The notes below the pieces were generated by a model. It had not been told where the DNA came from. It saw only the letters and a program-made list of their open reading frames with translations, and made no database searches. From Nemertoderma westbladi (Eukaryota > Xenacoelomorpha > Nemertodermatida > Nemertodermatidae), in contig JAUCBJ010001416.1 in assembly GCA_032718475.1 (NCBI GenBank), positions 1 through 64,000 on the forward strand: DNA of 64,000 bases. Direction: 5' to 3'. The translations under genes were made by a program, and so were the position numbers. The first letter of the stretch is position 1, and each line of letters starts with the position of its first letter. Shown in pieces: positions 28,999-40,433 of this stretch.

Positions 28999-30568
28999 CC
29001 CTATTAGTACCGGGCTATAAAATGTTGTACAAATACCGGGGGGGGGGGTCATATTGACCCCCCCCCCCCCCCCCCCCTCTAAAATCTACAAATATTTACG
29101 AAAACGTCTGATTTTTTGTTTGTACGTAGTTATCACTTGTCTGGATCCGACGGAAAAAAAAAATTTTCGAAAAAATGTACTGGGATGGTTATATTGCAGC
29201 ACCAAAATTACAAGTAGTGCACAATTTTCACCAAATTTGAAAGTTACATTTTCGTCTAATTATTTTTCAATACAGGTTTTCTGGGGTGCAAAATACATTG
29301 GAAAATATTAAAAACTTATATGATTACTATAAATGGCTGTTTAGTCCTCTCTGCGTAGGAAAAAAATGAAAAAAACAAGTAACCAGCACTTTTCAGTTAG
29401 AACACAAAATTTTTAATTCACTTATACGATGCTATAAATTCACATTTTCAGGTTTTCGAGGGCGCTGATTCTAATGGAATACATTTCTAATATGCCAGAT
29501 CATTGCTACTTGTATTTTTCGGCGTAATTTGGCAAATTTTGGTGCTAGCACCAAATTTCGTACCCATCACCAAAAAGTACAAGTTTGCGATGTCCAGTGC
29601 TTTTTTTATTGATTCCATCGGATTCAGGACCCTCATAAGCCCGTATAACGCAAGAAACAAGGTGATCCTATCTACTTATCAATTTGCATATTTTCCAAAA
29701 TTTGGTGCTGGCACAACAATTTTCACCCACCGGTGAAAAATACAAGTTTGAGAACTCTTATGAAATTTTTACTGATTCCATTGAATTCAGAACCATCACA
29801 AACCCGTATAACGCAAGAAACAAGGTGACCACATTCAATTGATATATTTGATGGTTTTCAAAATTTGGTGCTATCACCACATTTTGCACCCACATCCGAA
29901 AAATAGAAGTTTGAGATGTCTAGTTCGATAATCATATTTTCCATTGAATTCAGAACAGCCATAAACCTCTAAAACGTAAGAAATAAATTGTCACAAGCAA
30001 TTTTATCTATTGAATGGATTTTCAAAATTTCGTGCTTGCACCAAAATTTGCACACAGCACCGAAAAATACAAGTTTGATACGCTTGGTGCAACTCGTATA
30101 TATTTCATCGAATTCAGAAACCCAAAAAACCCCAATTGCGTAAAAAACAAGTTTCAAACGATCAATTTACAAAATTGACTTATTTCAAAATTTGGTGCTG
30201 GCACCAAAATTTGGCACCCACCGAAAAAAACAAGTTTGAAGTTTCTAAATCAATTTATATGAATTCCATCAAATTTCTAACACCAAAAAACCGGTGTAAA
30301 TCAAAAATAGAGATGTTACAATTCATATTTAATGAAATGTAATTTTCAAAAAACGTCTCAAAAAAAGTGCCAAAAGTAGGGTTAAAAAATGGTGCTATAA
30401 CTCGAAAAGTACCCAATATTTTTGAAAACGGTTTTCACTACTAGGAAGACAATAGATTTTTAGGAAAAGTCATAAAATTTCAGATTCCTAACTGCGTTTG
30501 TTTCAGAATTATAATAAAAAAACCAAGGGGGGGGTCATATTGACCCCCCCCCCCCGGGTTTAATAGGG
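28999..30568. mobile_element. piggyBac-like nonautonomous element (TTAA target)
   Basis: Flanked by TTAA at 28995-28998 and 30569-30572. Ends are CCCTATTAGTACCGGG and, inverted, CCCTATTAAACCCGGG. TTAA duplication plus CCC-type termini is the piggyBac signature. The 1570-bp interior has no transposase. Near each end lies a G run, then GTCATATTGAC, then a C run (29040-29077 and 30531-30555). Between them is a degenerate tandem array. Confidence 0.7.
29510..30240. repeat. degenerate tandem array of about 160-bp units inside the piggyBac-like element
   Basis: Five or so units each contain AATTTGGTGCT, often GGTGCTGGCACC, then CACCCA, GAAAAATACAAGTTTGA and ATTGAATTCAGAA. Short open frames across it are by-products of the repeat. 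Confidence 0.55.
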
Positions 30569-30725
30569 TTAAAGCCAGCTTGCGATCTTATTTATGGTTT
30601 CTTTCTGCTCAACTTTACTATAAAATATTATAATGACAATAAATAAATATCAAGCTAATAATAAAAGTTACGTTAATAAACAGTATTCAAAGCAATCGTA
30701 AGGTTTAGACGGATGTAAATTATTG

Positions 30726-31064
30726 TTAATTGCAGTTAAGAATCTTTATCCTAGACCCTTTAGCAACATTACCACCCACTTTGCCCCAATATACTTGCTT
30801 CTCGCTTTCAGTAGTATTATATTCCCCGTTGAGGTTCGTCTTAGAATCCACGGTATGCCACCAACCGCCGGTCCGAACTTCAGCCAACGAGATGTCGGAA
30901 TCGTCATGATCTACGTCTTTAGTAGAGAACTGCGCACCATTAGCTTCCTCCATTTCATCTGCCAACCAAAAACTTGTAAATTCCCCGTAACTAAACGTGT
31001 AATTCGATTCTCCTGATCCTATCCTTACATTCTTATATAATCCGTCCAATGTTTGTCGCGAATC
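30726..31064 (-). CDS. fibrinogen-related gene, terminal coding exon (FReD C-terminal half)
   Basis: 112 residues ending at TAA 30726-30728. It has fibrinogen C-terminal hallmarks: YGEFTSFWL, NGAQFSTKDVDHDD (the calcium-site region), GGWWH and TNLNGEY. The proposed acceptor is AG at 31065-31066, giving phase 0 with the upstream exon 38631-39239. The two cysteines that normally bracket GGWW are absent (SLAEV and TVDSK instead), so one canonical disulphide is lost as a pair. The exon is intact, which argues for a functional gene. Confidence 0.65.
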   Translation of the reverse strand, partial: DSRQTLDGLYKNVRIGSGESNYTFSYGEFTSFWLADEMEEANGAQFSTKDVDHDDSDISLAEVRTGGWWHTVDSKTNLNGEYNTTESEKQVYWGKVGGNVAKGSRIKILNCN

Positions 31065-31640
31065 CTTAATTGTTAATTCGGTATTAATTCGCCAGCTACC
31101 ACCCCCCTTTTATTTAAATTTTTTTCTGTTTTCTTGCTTTTTTTAATAAAATAATTTGATGCTTTTTTTAATAAAATAATTTGATATCAAGATGTTAAAG
31201 AGTTAATGGCGCAGTTAATGACCACAAAAACCAACTACAGTATGTGTGAAGAGGGTATGAAAATAAAACATTAAGGGACAGGGGCCGTTTAGGGTGGCTA
31301 TGTATGCGGCATTACTTCACCTTGGGTACCCATAGATCAGATTTTTTATACTATCTAGTTTTTACAATTATAATATAAAGTATTATTATATTACATGACA
31401 GCAAAATGTTCTAGAACATGTTATGTATCAATCTTTATATAAATATCTATATCAATTTTTAACTGTATTTTTATACTAGCTAGTGTTTTCAGTTTTTGTT
31501 GTTTTAAATATTCTAGAACATGAAAGTTATTGATTAAAATATAATGTTTTTCTATGGTAGCTAGTATTTTAAATCTAGCTAGCGTTCAAAAAAAATGTAC
31601 TAGCTATATTGAAGCAGTTTCTCAGATGATCTAGGAAATG
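31065..31640. other. start of the large intron, AT-rich
   Basis: Holds a 25-base direct repeat (TGCTTTTTTTAATAAAATAA and so on, twice at about 31137-31187) and TTCTAGAA palindromes at 31408 and 31510. No gene. Confidence 0.5.
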
Positions 31641-32608
31641 TCATGGGTCGCCTTAGCATAAATTTCAAGAAAACCCAGGCAATTTGTTTTGGTACACATC
31701 AGAGGTTAGCATCAGCTCCGAAACTGCAAGTTAAATGCGGCGGCATTGATATACCGGTGAAGGATGCGGTGACCTATCTCGGAGCAGAACTCGATAACAC
31801 TCTTGCAGGTGAGAATATGGCTCAAAAAATAATTAAAAAGGGAAACAGCCGTCTAAAATTTATTCACCGCAATGGAGGAGTTCTCGATCGCCATTCCCGT
31901 CGACTACTCTGCATGGCCCTCATCCAGCCCCATATGGAATTCGCCTCTAGCTGCTGGTTCTTGACTATCTCTTCCAAATTGCGAACTCAGTTGGAGGCTC
32001 TCCAACGAAAATGCATTCGTTTCTGCCTGGATATGGGGTCTCGTGATCACATCGGCCCGGTCCACTTCAAGGATATAAACTGGCTTCCATTAAGGGAAAG
32101 GTGCTATTCTAAAATACTGTCGTATATGTATAAAGTTTTACACTTGCAAGCTCCATCATACCTCTCGGAGCTAGTTTATTTTAATCAAGGTGCAATGAAT
32201 CTTCGGGGGCCACATATACGTGCGGAAATCCCACAGAGACACACCGTCCACGGCCAGTCTACATTCTCATACTACGGGCCCTCGTTGTGGAATGATCTAC
32301 CAGGGTCAATAACTCGAGCGCCATCTCTTGTCGTATTCCAACACAACCTGAAGAAACACTTTTTAGATAAACTTGCATCTACGGATATCTCGGTGTTCAC
32401 AATAACATAGCGATTTTATTATGTTTCTATTACTTATAAACTTTATATTTTATCTACCTTTTATAACAGGGATCCCTATGGAAATGAGATGTAATTATCT
32501 CTTAGGGCTATCCTTAGCGGCTACATTTTTTTTCTTTTTGTTAATTTCTATCGTGATTTGTATTTATTTTAATTTGTAATCCGCTAATAAACAAGTTCAA
32601 GTTCAAGT
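31641..32608 (+). mobile_element. 5'-truncated LINE (CR1/L2 superfamily), 3' half
   Basis: A 255-codon frame (31643-32410) covers the region from after the catalytic palm to the C-terminus: SINFKKTQAICFGTHQR, YLGAELDN, RKCIRFCLDMGSRDH, INWLPLRERCYSKILSYMYK, YYGPSLWNDLP. These are typical of the CR1/L2 group C-terminal domain. About 200 bases of 3' UTR end in a (CAAGTT)n tail at about 32590-32606, the usual microsatellite end of this group. It is inserted in the same intron as the minisatellite. Confidence 0.75.
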
Positions 32609-32702
32609 TCATAGGGAGTTGTGGCGGTGCAATTTTGTTGACAAGCCGGCACAGCATTCTTAAAAATGCAGCTGCAATGCAGCATGCCGATCCTAGTAGT
32701 TT
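32609..32702 (+). repeat. 3' end of an RTE-like LINE
   Basis: AGGGAGTTGTGGCGGTGC through GCCGGCACAGCATTCTTAA to GATCCTAGTAGT matches, inverted, the 3' end of the LINE at 47925-50133 and those at 46681 and 58676. Only about 90 bases remain, ending in the TAG-type tail. Confidence 0.7.
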
Positions 32703-32707
32703 CTCAC

Positions 32708-33345
32708 GGTACTGGTCCAGTATGCGTACACCCCCACCAAATTTTTTGTAGTAGCTAGTTTTTTTTTATATGTTCTAGAACTTATTAGCTATTTGTTTAT
32801 AAAAAACTAATGTTCTAGAACAAATATTTTTTATTCTGGAACATATTAAAAAAAGTTTGTGAAGTATGATCTTATGATCTTATGAGTTCGTTATATCAAC
32901 ATTGATTTCTATTGAAATCTACTTGTTAATAAATTAAAATTTATTATTAGCTACTGTACTATCATAATTTTATTGCAAAATTTCAAAATATAAAAAAAAA
33001 TTATTTTATTTATTTTATACCAACCATACCATGCATTTTAAGAACAAAGCAGGCTTTTGTCTAAAACATGTTCTAGAACAAAAAATATTTGTTCTAGAAC
33101 AATATTTTTTTCAAAATGAAATAGCTAACATATTTTGGTACATTTCAAAAAAAGAAATTATCAACAACTATAGCTAGTACGAAAAATCTAAAACATGTTC
33201 AAGAACAAAAAATATTTGTTCTAGAACATTATTTCATTCAAAATGAAATAGCTATCAGGTTTTGGTACATTTCAAAAAAAGAAATCATCAAAAACTAGCT
33301 ACTGTAGTACAAAAATTTGGTGGGGGTGTACGCTGGACCAGTACC
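32708..33345. mobile_element. MITE with GGTACTGGTCCAG termini
   Basis: Left end GGTACTGGTCCAGTATGCG then ACACCCCCACCAAA; right end TTTGGTGGGGGTGTACGC then TGGACCAGTACC. The AT-rich interior contains five TTCTAGAAC palindromes and repeated AATAGCTA motifs. No coding capacity. The target duplication is not clear. Confidence 0.6.
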
Positions 33346-33359
33346 GGTGCCGTTTCTGA

Positions 33360-36300
33360 TATATTAACGGAACTATAAGTACAAAATGTTGCCACGGGTG
33401 GAACTATAAGAGCAAAATGTAGCCACGGGTGGAACTATAAGAGCAAAATGTAGCCACGGGCGGACTTATAAGAACAAAATGTAGCTACGGCCGGAACTAT
33501 GTGAACAAAATGTAGCTACGGCCGGAACTATGTGAACAAAATGTAGCCACGGGTGGAACTATAAGAACAAAATGTTACCACGGAGAACAAAATGTAGCCA
33601 CGGGCGGAATTATAAGAACAAAATGTAGCCACGGGCGGAACTATGTGAACAAAATGTAGCCACGGGTGGAACTATAAGAACAAAATGTTGCCACGGGTGG
33701 AACCATAAGAACAAAATTTTGCCACGGGTGGAACTATAAGAACAAAATGTAACCGCGGGAGGAACTATAAGAACACAATGTAGCTAAGTGGCGGAACTAT
33801 AAGTACAAAATGTAGCCACGGACGGGCCGAACTATAAGAACAAAATTTAGCCACGGACGGGGGAACTATAAGAACAAAATTTAGCCACGGGCTGAACTAT
33901 AAGAAAAAAATGTAGCCACGAGTGGAACTATAAGAACAAAATGTTGCCACGGGAGGAACTATAAGAACAAAATGTTGCCACGGGCGGAACTATAAGAACT
34001 TAATGTAGCCACGAGTGGAACTATAAGAACAAAATGTTGCCACGGGCGGAACTATAAGAACAAAATGTAGCCACGGGCGGAACTATAAGAACAAAATGTA
34101 GCCACGGGCGGAACAATAAGAACAAAATGTAGCCACGGGAGGAACTATTAGAACAAAATGTTGCCACGGGCGGAACTATAAGAACTTAATGTAGCCACGA
34201 GTGGAACTATAAGAACAAAATGTAGCCACGGGCGGAACAATAAGAACAAAATGTAGCCACGGGAGGAACTATTAGAACAAAATGTTGCCACGGGCGGAAC
34301 TATAAGAACTTAATGTAGCCACGAGTGGAACTATAAGAACAAAATGTAACCGCGGGAGGAACTATAAGAACAAAATGTAGACCATGGGTGGAACTAAAGT
34401 ACAAAATGTAGCCACGGGCGGAACTATAAGAACAAAATGTAGCCACGGACCGAACTATAAGAACAAAATGTAGCCATGGACGGGCGAACTATAAGAACAA
34501 AATTTAGCCATGGGCTGAACTATAAGAAAAAAATGTAGCCACGAGTGGAACTATAAGAACAAAATGTTGCCACGGGAGGAACTATAAGGACAAAATGTTG
34601 CCACGGGCTGAACTATAAGAACTTAATGTAGCCACGAGTGGAACTATAAGAACAAAATGTTGCCACGTGCGGAACTATAAGAACAAAATGTAGCCACGGG
34701 CGGAACTATAAGAACAAAATGTAGCCACGGGCGGAACAATAAGAACAAAATGTAGCCGCGGGTGGAACTATAAGAACAAAATGTAGTTACGGGCGGAACT
34801 ATAAGAACAAAATGTTGACCACGAGTGGAACTATAAGAACAAAATGTAGCCACGGGCGTAACTATAAGAATAAAATGTAGCCACGGACAGGTGGAACTAT
34901 AAGAACAAAATTTAGCCACGGGCTGAACTATAATAACAAAATGTAGACCATGGGTGGAACTATAAGTACAAAATGTAGCCAAGGGCGAAACTACAAGAAT
35001 AAAATGTAGCCACGGACCGAACTATAAGAACAAAGGGGATCCCGGTTTATCCGGTTTTGTTTATGTACGCGTCCCCGCCGTGTGAGTGAAAAGGAGTTCG
35101 TTGTTCTTCCAATGTTATTGATAATATAAAGTGTATGTATAATATAGATATGATGGCAGATAGCACAGTTGAGATAACTACCGGTATGTGTGATAACTGA
35201 ATGATATGTGATGAGTGACGGCGGTGATGGTCTTAAACGTCACCGTACTGCCGTGACTGTACTGAGATAACTGATTACAATAACGTGATACCTAATAATA
35301 TATATTGCACGGTTTGGCCGTTGTTACAGTACCTAGCCGGTGCCTTCCCCCATTGGCTAATAACCTTGTTGGCGCCCTTTGGAGTGTTTCCCCTCACTCC
35401 TGCTATTCTCTCTCTGTCAGGGGAGTAACCCCTGACCCCTATTGTGCGTTTCTCCTTCCCACTTTGTTGGGTGATACGAGGTTGGGTAATCAACCTCGTG
35501 TTCCCAATATTGCTTAACGGCTTAACGGCTCATTTTGTGGGGTGTTAGCGGAATTGGATAAGCTAACAATGTAGCCATGGACGGGGGAACTATAAGAAAA
35601 AAATGTAGCCACGAGTGGAACTATAAGAACAAAATGTTGCCACGGGAGGAACTATAAGAACAAAATGTTGCCACGGGCGAAACTATAAGAACTTAATGTA
35701 GCCACAAGTGGAACTATAAGAACAAAATGTTGCCACGGGTGGAACTATTGGAACAAAATGTAGACACGGGCGGTACTATAAGAACACAATGTAGCTAAGT
35801 GGCGGAACTATAAGTACAAAATGTAGCCACGGACGGGCCGAACTATAAGAACAAAATGTAGCCATGGACGGGGGAACTATAAGAACAAAATTTAGCCACG
35901 GGCTGAACTATAAGAAAAAAATGTAGCCACGAGTGGAACTATAAGAACAAAATGTTGCCACGGGCGGAACTATAAGAACAAAATGTAGCCACGGGCGGAA
36001 CTATAAGAACAAAATGTAGCCACGGGCGGAACAATAAGAACAAAATGTAGCCGCGGGTGGAACTATAAGAACAAAATGTAGTTACGGGCGGAACTATAAG
36101 AACAAAATGTTGCCACGAGTGGAACAATAAGAACAAAATGTAGCCGCGGGTGGAACTATAAGAACAAAATGTAGTTACGGGCGGAACTATAAGAACAAAA
36201 TGTTGCCCACGAGTGGAACTATAAGAACAAAATGTTGCCCACGAGTGGAACTATAAGAACAAAATTTAGCCACGGGCTGAACTATAAGAACAAAATGTAG

Positions 36301-37795
36301 CCACGAGCGGAACTTTAAGAAGAAAATGTTGCCACTGGTAGAACTGTAAAAACAAAATGTAGCCATGGGCGGAACTATAATAATAAAATGTAGCCACGGG
36401 TGGAACTATAAGAACAAAATGTAGTTACGGGCGGAACTATAAGAACAAAATGTTGCCCACGAGTGGAACTATAAGAACAAAATGTAGCCACGGGCGGAAC
36501 TATAAGAATAAAATGTAGCCACGGACAGGTGGAACTATAAGAACAAAATTTAGCCACGGGCTGAACTATAAGAACAAAATGTAGCCACGAGCAGAACTTT
36601 AAGAAGAAAATGTTGCCACTGGTAGAACTGTAAAAACAAAATGTAGCCATGGGCGGAACTATAATAATAAAATTTAGCCACGGACGGGGGAACTATAAGA
36701 ACAAAATTTAGCCAGGGGCTGAACTATAAGAACGAAATGATGAAAATGTAACCACAAGCGGAAATTTAAGAACAAAATGTTGCCACGGGCGGAACTATAA
36801 AAACAAAATGTTGCCACGGGTGGAACTATAAGAACAAAATGTTGCCATGGACGGGGGAACTATAAGAACAAAATTTAGCCATGGGCTGAACTATAAGAAC
36901 AAAATGTAGCCACGGGCGGAACTATAAGAACAAAATGTAGCCACGTGCTGAACTATAAGAACAAATTGTAGCCATGTAAGAACAAAATGTAGCCACGTGC
37001 TGAACTATAAGAACAAATTGTAGCCATGTAAGAACAAAATTTAGCCACGGGCTGAACTGTAAGAACAAAATGTAGCCACTGGCGGAACTACAGTATAAGA
37101 ACAAAATGTAGCCACTGGCAGAACTAAAATGTAGCTACGTGTAGAACTATAAGAACAAAATGTAGCCTTGAGTCGAACTTAAAAAAAAATTTAGCCACGG
37201 GCTGAACTATAAGAACAAAATGTAGCCACGGGCGGAACTATAAGAATTTAATGTAACCACGAGTGGAACTATAAGAACAAAATGCTGCCACGGTCGGAAC
37301 TATAAGAACAAAATGTTGCCACGGTTGGAACTATAAGAACAAAATGTAGCCACGTGCGGAACTATAAGAACTTAATGTAGCCACAAGAGGAACTATAAGA
37401 ACAAAATGTAGCCACGGGCGGAACTATAAGAACAAAATGTAGCCACGGACGGAACTATAAGAACAAAATGTAGCCACGGACGGGCGGAACTATAAGAAAA
37501 AATGTAGCCTCGGGCGGAATTATAAGAACAAAATTTAGCCACGGGCTGAACTATAAGAACAAAATGTAGCCACGGGCCGAACTACAGTATAAGAATAAAA
37601 TGTAGCCACTGGCAGAACTAAAATGTAGCTACGGATGGAACTATAAGAACAAAATGTAGCCACGAGTCGAACTTTAAAAAAAAATTTAGCCACGGGCGGA
37701 ACTATAGTATAAGAACAAAATGTAGCCACGGGCGGAACTATAAGAACAAAATGTAGCCACGGGCGGAACCCTTGAGAACAAAATGTAGACCACGG
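33360..37795. repeat. 31-bp minisatellite, about 4 kb, in the fibrinogen-related gene intron
   Basis: Unit GAACTATAAGAACAAAATGT plus AGCCACGGGCG, period 31, with many variants (TTGCC, GGACGGG, TTTAGCC) and higher-order runs repeated within the array. Interrupted at 35035-35563. Because 31 is not a multiple of three, the short frames that appear on the minus strand cycle through all three frames and are artefacts. Confidence 0.9.
35035..35563 (+). mobile_element. LTR-like insertion inside the minisatellite
   Basis: 529 bases unlike the array. It shares segments with 61160-61700: GGGATCCCG near the start, GAGTTCGTTGTT, GATAGCACAGTTGA, a stretch around CCCCTGACCCCTATTGTG and GTGATACGA near the end. 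Array sequence AACAA flanks both sides, consistent with a 5-base target duplication. It probably represents a solo LTR of a BEL/Pao-type element, slightly truncated at its 5' end. Confidence 0.5.
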
Positions 37796-38160
37796 AAAAA
37801 AATGTGGCAGTTGTCAAGAATAGTGACCCTTATTTGGGTCACTTTGCTTTGTTGGTATTGGTGAATGATCTAGAAAATTCGTAGATACCCTTTTTGAAAA
37901 TTAAAAAAAAATAATATAAACTGTAAACTGTTGGTTAACCTGTTTTAGTTTAATCCTGAAATATCAATGTTTTCACATTTTTTTATAATTTCAATAAACA
38001 CTAGCTACCATAAAAAAAACATATCTACAAATTTTCTAGAACATTCACCAATACAAAAAAAGCATTGAAAAACTAAAAAGGAATTTTGAAAAAATGGCAG
38101 GGGGTGTCGACAGGGGGCGAAAGTAGGGAACATTTTGCTTTACTAGTGCCCAAAATGTAG
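37796..38160. other. non-repeat interruption near the end of the minisatellite
   Basis: About 360 AT-rich bases with TTCTAGAAC at 38034, followed by one more degenerate repeat unit at about 38152-38175. It is probably an insertion; ends were not resolved. Confidence 0.4.
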
Positions 38161-38175
38161 CCACGGGCGGAACTC

Positions 38176-38546
38176 TTGTAATCTTCGGAATCGGAAGTCT
38201 TGGGATAGGAGTTAGCGCCTACCCTCGTGTAGCAGCTATCGAAAGAGGAGCCTTCGGGTCGCCTCCGGCTTCGGCCGACTGTTTGCTTTCTTGCTAGTGA
38301 TTATGATGATATTTTGGTAACAGCACTGGGGGAGGTGGGGGGTAACAGGAATGGGGGGTGTAACAGGAAAACACGAATAATTCCCCACAAAAAATTAAAT
38401 TCGATTCGCCATTGTTCAGTATTAGCACTTTAAAGCTTTTACGGCCCTCGTTTTGTTATTTCCGTCGCTGTCGCTCGGGAAACAAAATCACTCGTGCTGC
38501 GTTCAGGATACGCTATAAAGTGCTAATTTGTGAAGACTGACGTATC
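38176..38546. other. intron sequence without a gene
   Basis: Mixed composition with a GC-rich patch at about 38220-38290 and G-rich runs at 38330-38360. It includes the start of the intron downstream of the donor at 38630. No domain or RNA gene was recognised. Confidence 0.4.
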
Positions 38547-38630
38547 CTATATAGTTAATATAAAATCCGAGGTCTGGAAATCAAACCATTTTTTTGTATA
38601 AATGAAGGGAGGGGGCAGGCCAAGTAATAC

Positions 38631-39239
38631 CGTTAATTCAAGCTTTAGATCACATTCCCATTGCGTCGTTATTAGATTAATTGTTTCTAACCCGAGCCAG
38701 TAACCTTTTCCTTCCATGTCACCAAAACCTTTTTCATAAGACGCCCAATCTTTATTGAAATCAGTGGAAGATGACTCTTCTCGAAACTGTATTATAAGAT
38801 CACCATCGTCGCAGATCACGTTGTTGTTTAAAAAAGGAACAGGTTTATTAGAAATGGTATTACCGGCACATGGGAATGCTTCTTTGGTAGTTGTGGTGGG
38901 TGGGGGGGTTGTTGTAGTGGTGGGTGGGGGTGTTATAGTGGTGGATGGGGGTGCTGTAGTAACCGACTCTGGCGCCCCAGGTAGCAGCACCCTTAGTAAT
39001 ATGACAGCAAGAGATAAGAGAAAAATTATGACACCTGCGGATATAAGTTTTTTCTTATGATCTTTCAGCAGTTTACACAAGCAGTTTGTTTGTTGTTTGT
39101 CTCTCTGAATGTTCGCCTTTAGGTTTTCCTGTATTTGAGGCGACCGGTTGACTTCACCTAATTCTACTTGATCTACAGGCGTTAAACAGTTACCCAGTGG
39201 GTGAAGACGCTCAGTATCTTTGATCTCTGAAGGTCTCAT
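38631..39239 (-). CDS. fibrinogen-related type II membrane protein, first coding exon
   Basis: 203 residues from ATG 39239. A cytoplasmic N-terminus of about 63 residues is followed by a transmembrane helix at about 64-86 (LISAGVIIFLLSLAVILL) and a Thr/Pro-rich stalk at about 92-118. The first half of a fibrinogen-related domain then runs FPC, VICDDGDLIIQF, DFNKDWASYEKGFG and YWLGLETINLIT to LELT. The donor GTATTA begins at 38630; the open frame continues 28 codons into the intron by chance. With 30726-31064 it makes a 315-residue protein, probably a cell-surface lectin or recognition receptor. The short domain start and two-exon structure are inferences from motif continuity. Confidence 0.7.
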
Positions 39240-39749
39240 AACGAACTTTATCTCAACATCTTTGTATTATTCTAAATAGTCCTATGAATTCTCATAATTT
39301 TTTTGTTAGAATGCCAACAGTAAGAATTTATATTCGGCTCCTAAAACTTACATCAGAGTACTCCTGTGTTTCCAAGTGAACACATACTACCGCAACATAT
39401 TTACATAAATAGGCTTACTTATTACCTAATTATAACATAAATAGGTCTACTTATTACCTAATTATAACATAAATAGGTCTACTTATTACCTAATTATTAC
39501 ATAATCGCATATTCAATCAAATATGTTGTGAATCACATGTTACTTCTAGCAGGATTCCAGAAAGTAAGTTAGTTGTGTAACTAACGTAACTGATAGATAA
39601 CACACAGGTTTCTTGTTTGATAGAATAAATTCGCAATTGTTGTCTCCATGTCTATTCTTTAATAATTGGTATAGACAATTGGGCTTGGGAGGCCATGAGG
39701 GCGGAAATCACGGACATACAAAATTTGAGATAGTATCTCCTACCTACAT
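39240..39749. other. upstream region of the fibrinogen-related gene
   Basis: No gene. Contains three copies of a 32-bp repeat at 39408-39503. The promoter and 5' UTR of the minus-strand gene should lie here; no clear TATA box was picked out. Confidence 0.4.
39408..39503. repeat. 32-bp tandem repeat, three copies
   Basis: Unit AAATAGGTCTACTTATTACC plus TAATTATAACAT. Confidence 0.7.
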
Positions 39750-39870
39750 TTATCTTAGCGGAATGGTTGGAGCGCCAGACCGACCTCCACCCTTGACGTC
39801 ACCAGTTCGATCCCACCTGGACGTCATTGCCAAATTTGTTAAGCTGTGCCCAACCAAAATTATATAATTC
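39750..39870 (+). repeat. tRNA-derived SINE-like sequence
   Basis: A-box TAGCGGAATGG at 39756 and B-box AGTTCGATCCC at 39804, both fitting the Pol III consensus. The T-arm-like CCAG/CTGG flanks the B-box, and an AT-rich tail follows. It lacks the anticodon arm of a true tRNA. Confidence 0.5.
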
Positions 39871-40214
39871 ACCCAAAATAAATACCACTAATGCTATTCT
39901 GTGAATGATAATCCGCTTTATATAAATATGAAGCGAGTTTAAAAGATGTCGTTCGTGTTGAATACATATTACAATCGAGTTATGTTGGTGGTATATGGGT
40001 CGTAAGCCACGATTCTAAATAAAACAAATTTATTTTATCATATGGCCATTTCGTGTATCAAGACACACGTCTTCAGTGTTACAGGATTATCCTACATGCA
40101 CTTCGACTTCGCTACCCAGAAACCAATATATTACCCTATTAGCCATCAACCGTAAAACGGCAGTAATTATCACCCTCCAATGGTATTGAAATAAGTTGTT
40201 CAGAAATGGAAAAA

Positions 40215-40290
40215 ATGAGAAAGCGCGTCACTGGGGGTTGAACCAGCGCTATACGTCAACAGCTCAACTACAAAATACATAAAATACATA
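40215..40290 (-). repeat. tRNA-derived SINE-like sequence, minus strand
   Basis: On the minus strand, A-box TAGTTGAGCTG and B-box GGTTCAACCCC lie about 25 bases apart (plus-strand positions 40270 to 40234). Both fit the Pol III consensus. The distance is short for a tRNA, suggesting a deleted copy. Confidence 0.45.
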
Positions 40291-40433
40291 AATACAACAA
40301 ACAATTATACCTGGCATCAACTTATAAATACGCTACTGCGTGTTACACGAGATTGTTGCTAAATAATAATAAACACGGGAAATAAAATTATTACACAATT
40401 ATACTAGAAAGGCATTTCCTAAAGGAAATGCAA

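Noticed and set aside
34644-37729. Minus-strand frames with repeated YSSTRG/FLLF motifs in the 31-bp array
   Set aside because: A 31-bp period cycles the three frames, giving superficial protein repeats without any real coding signal.
33360-37795. CRISPR array
   Set aside because: Units are contiguous 31-bp repeats with no unique spacers, in a eukaryotic intron.
38755-39060. Plus-strand valine/glycine-rich frame over the Thr/Pro stalk
   Set aside because: It is the antisense of the low-complexity stalk of the fibrinogen-related protein.
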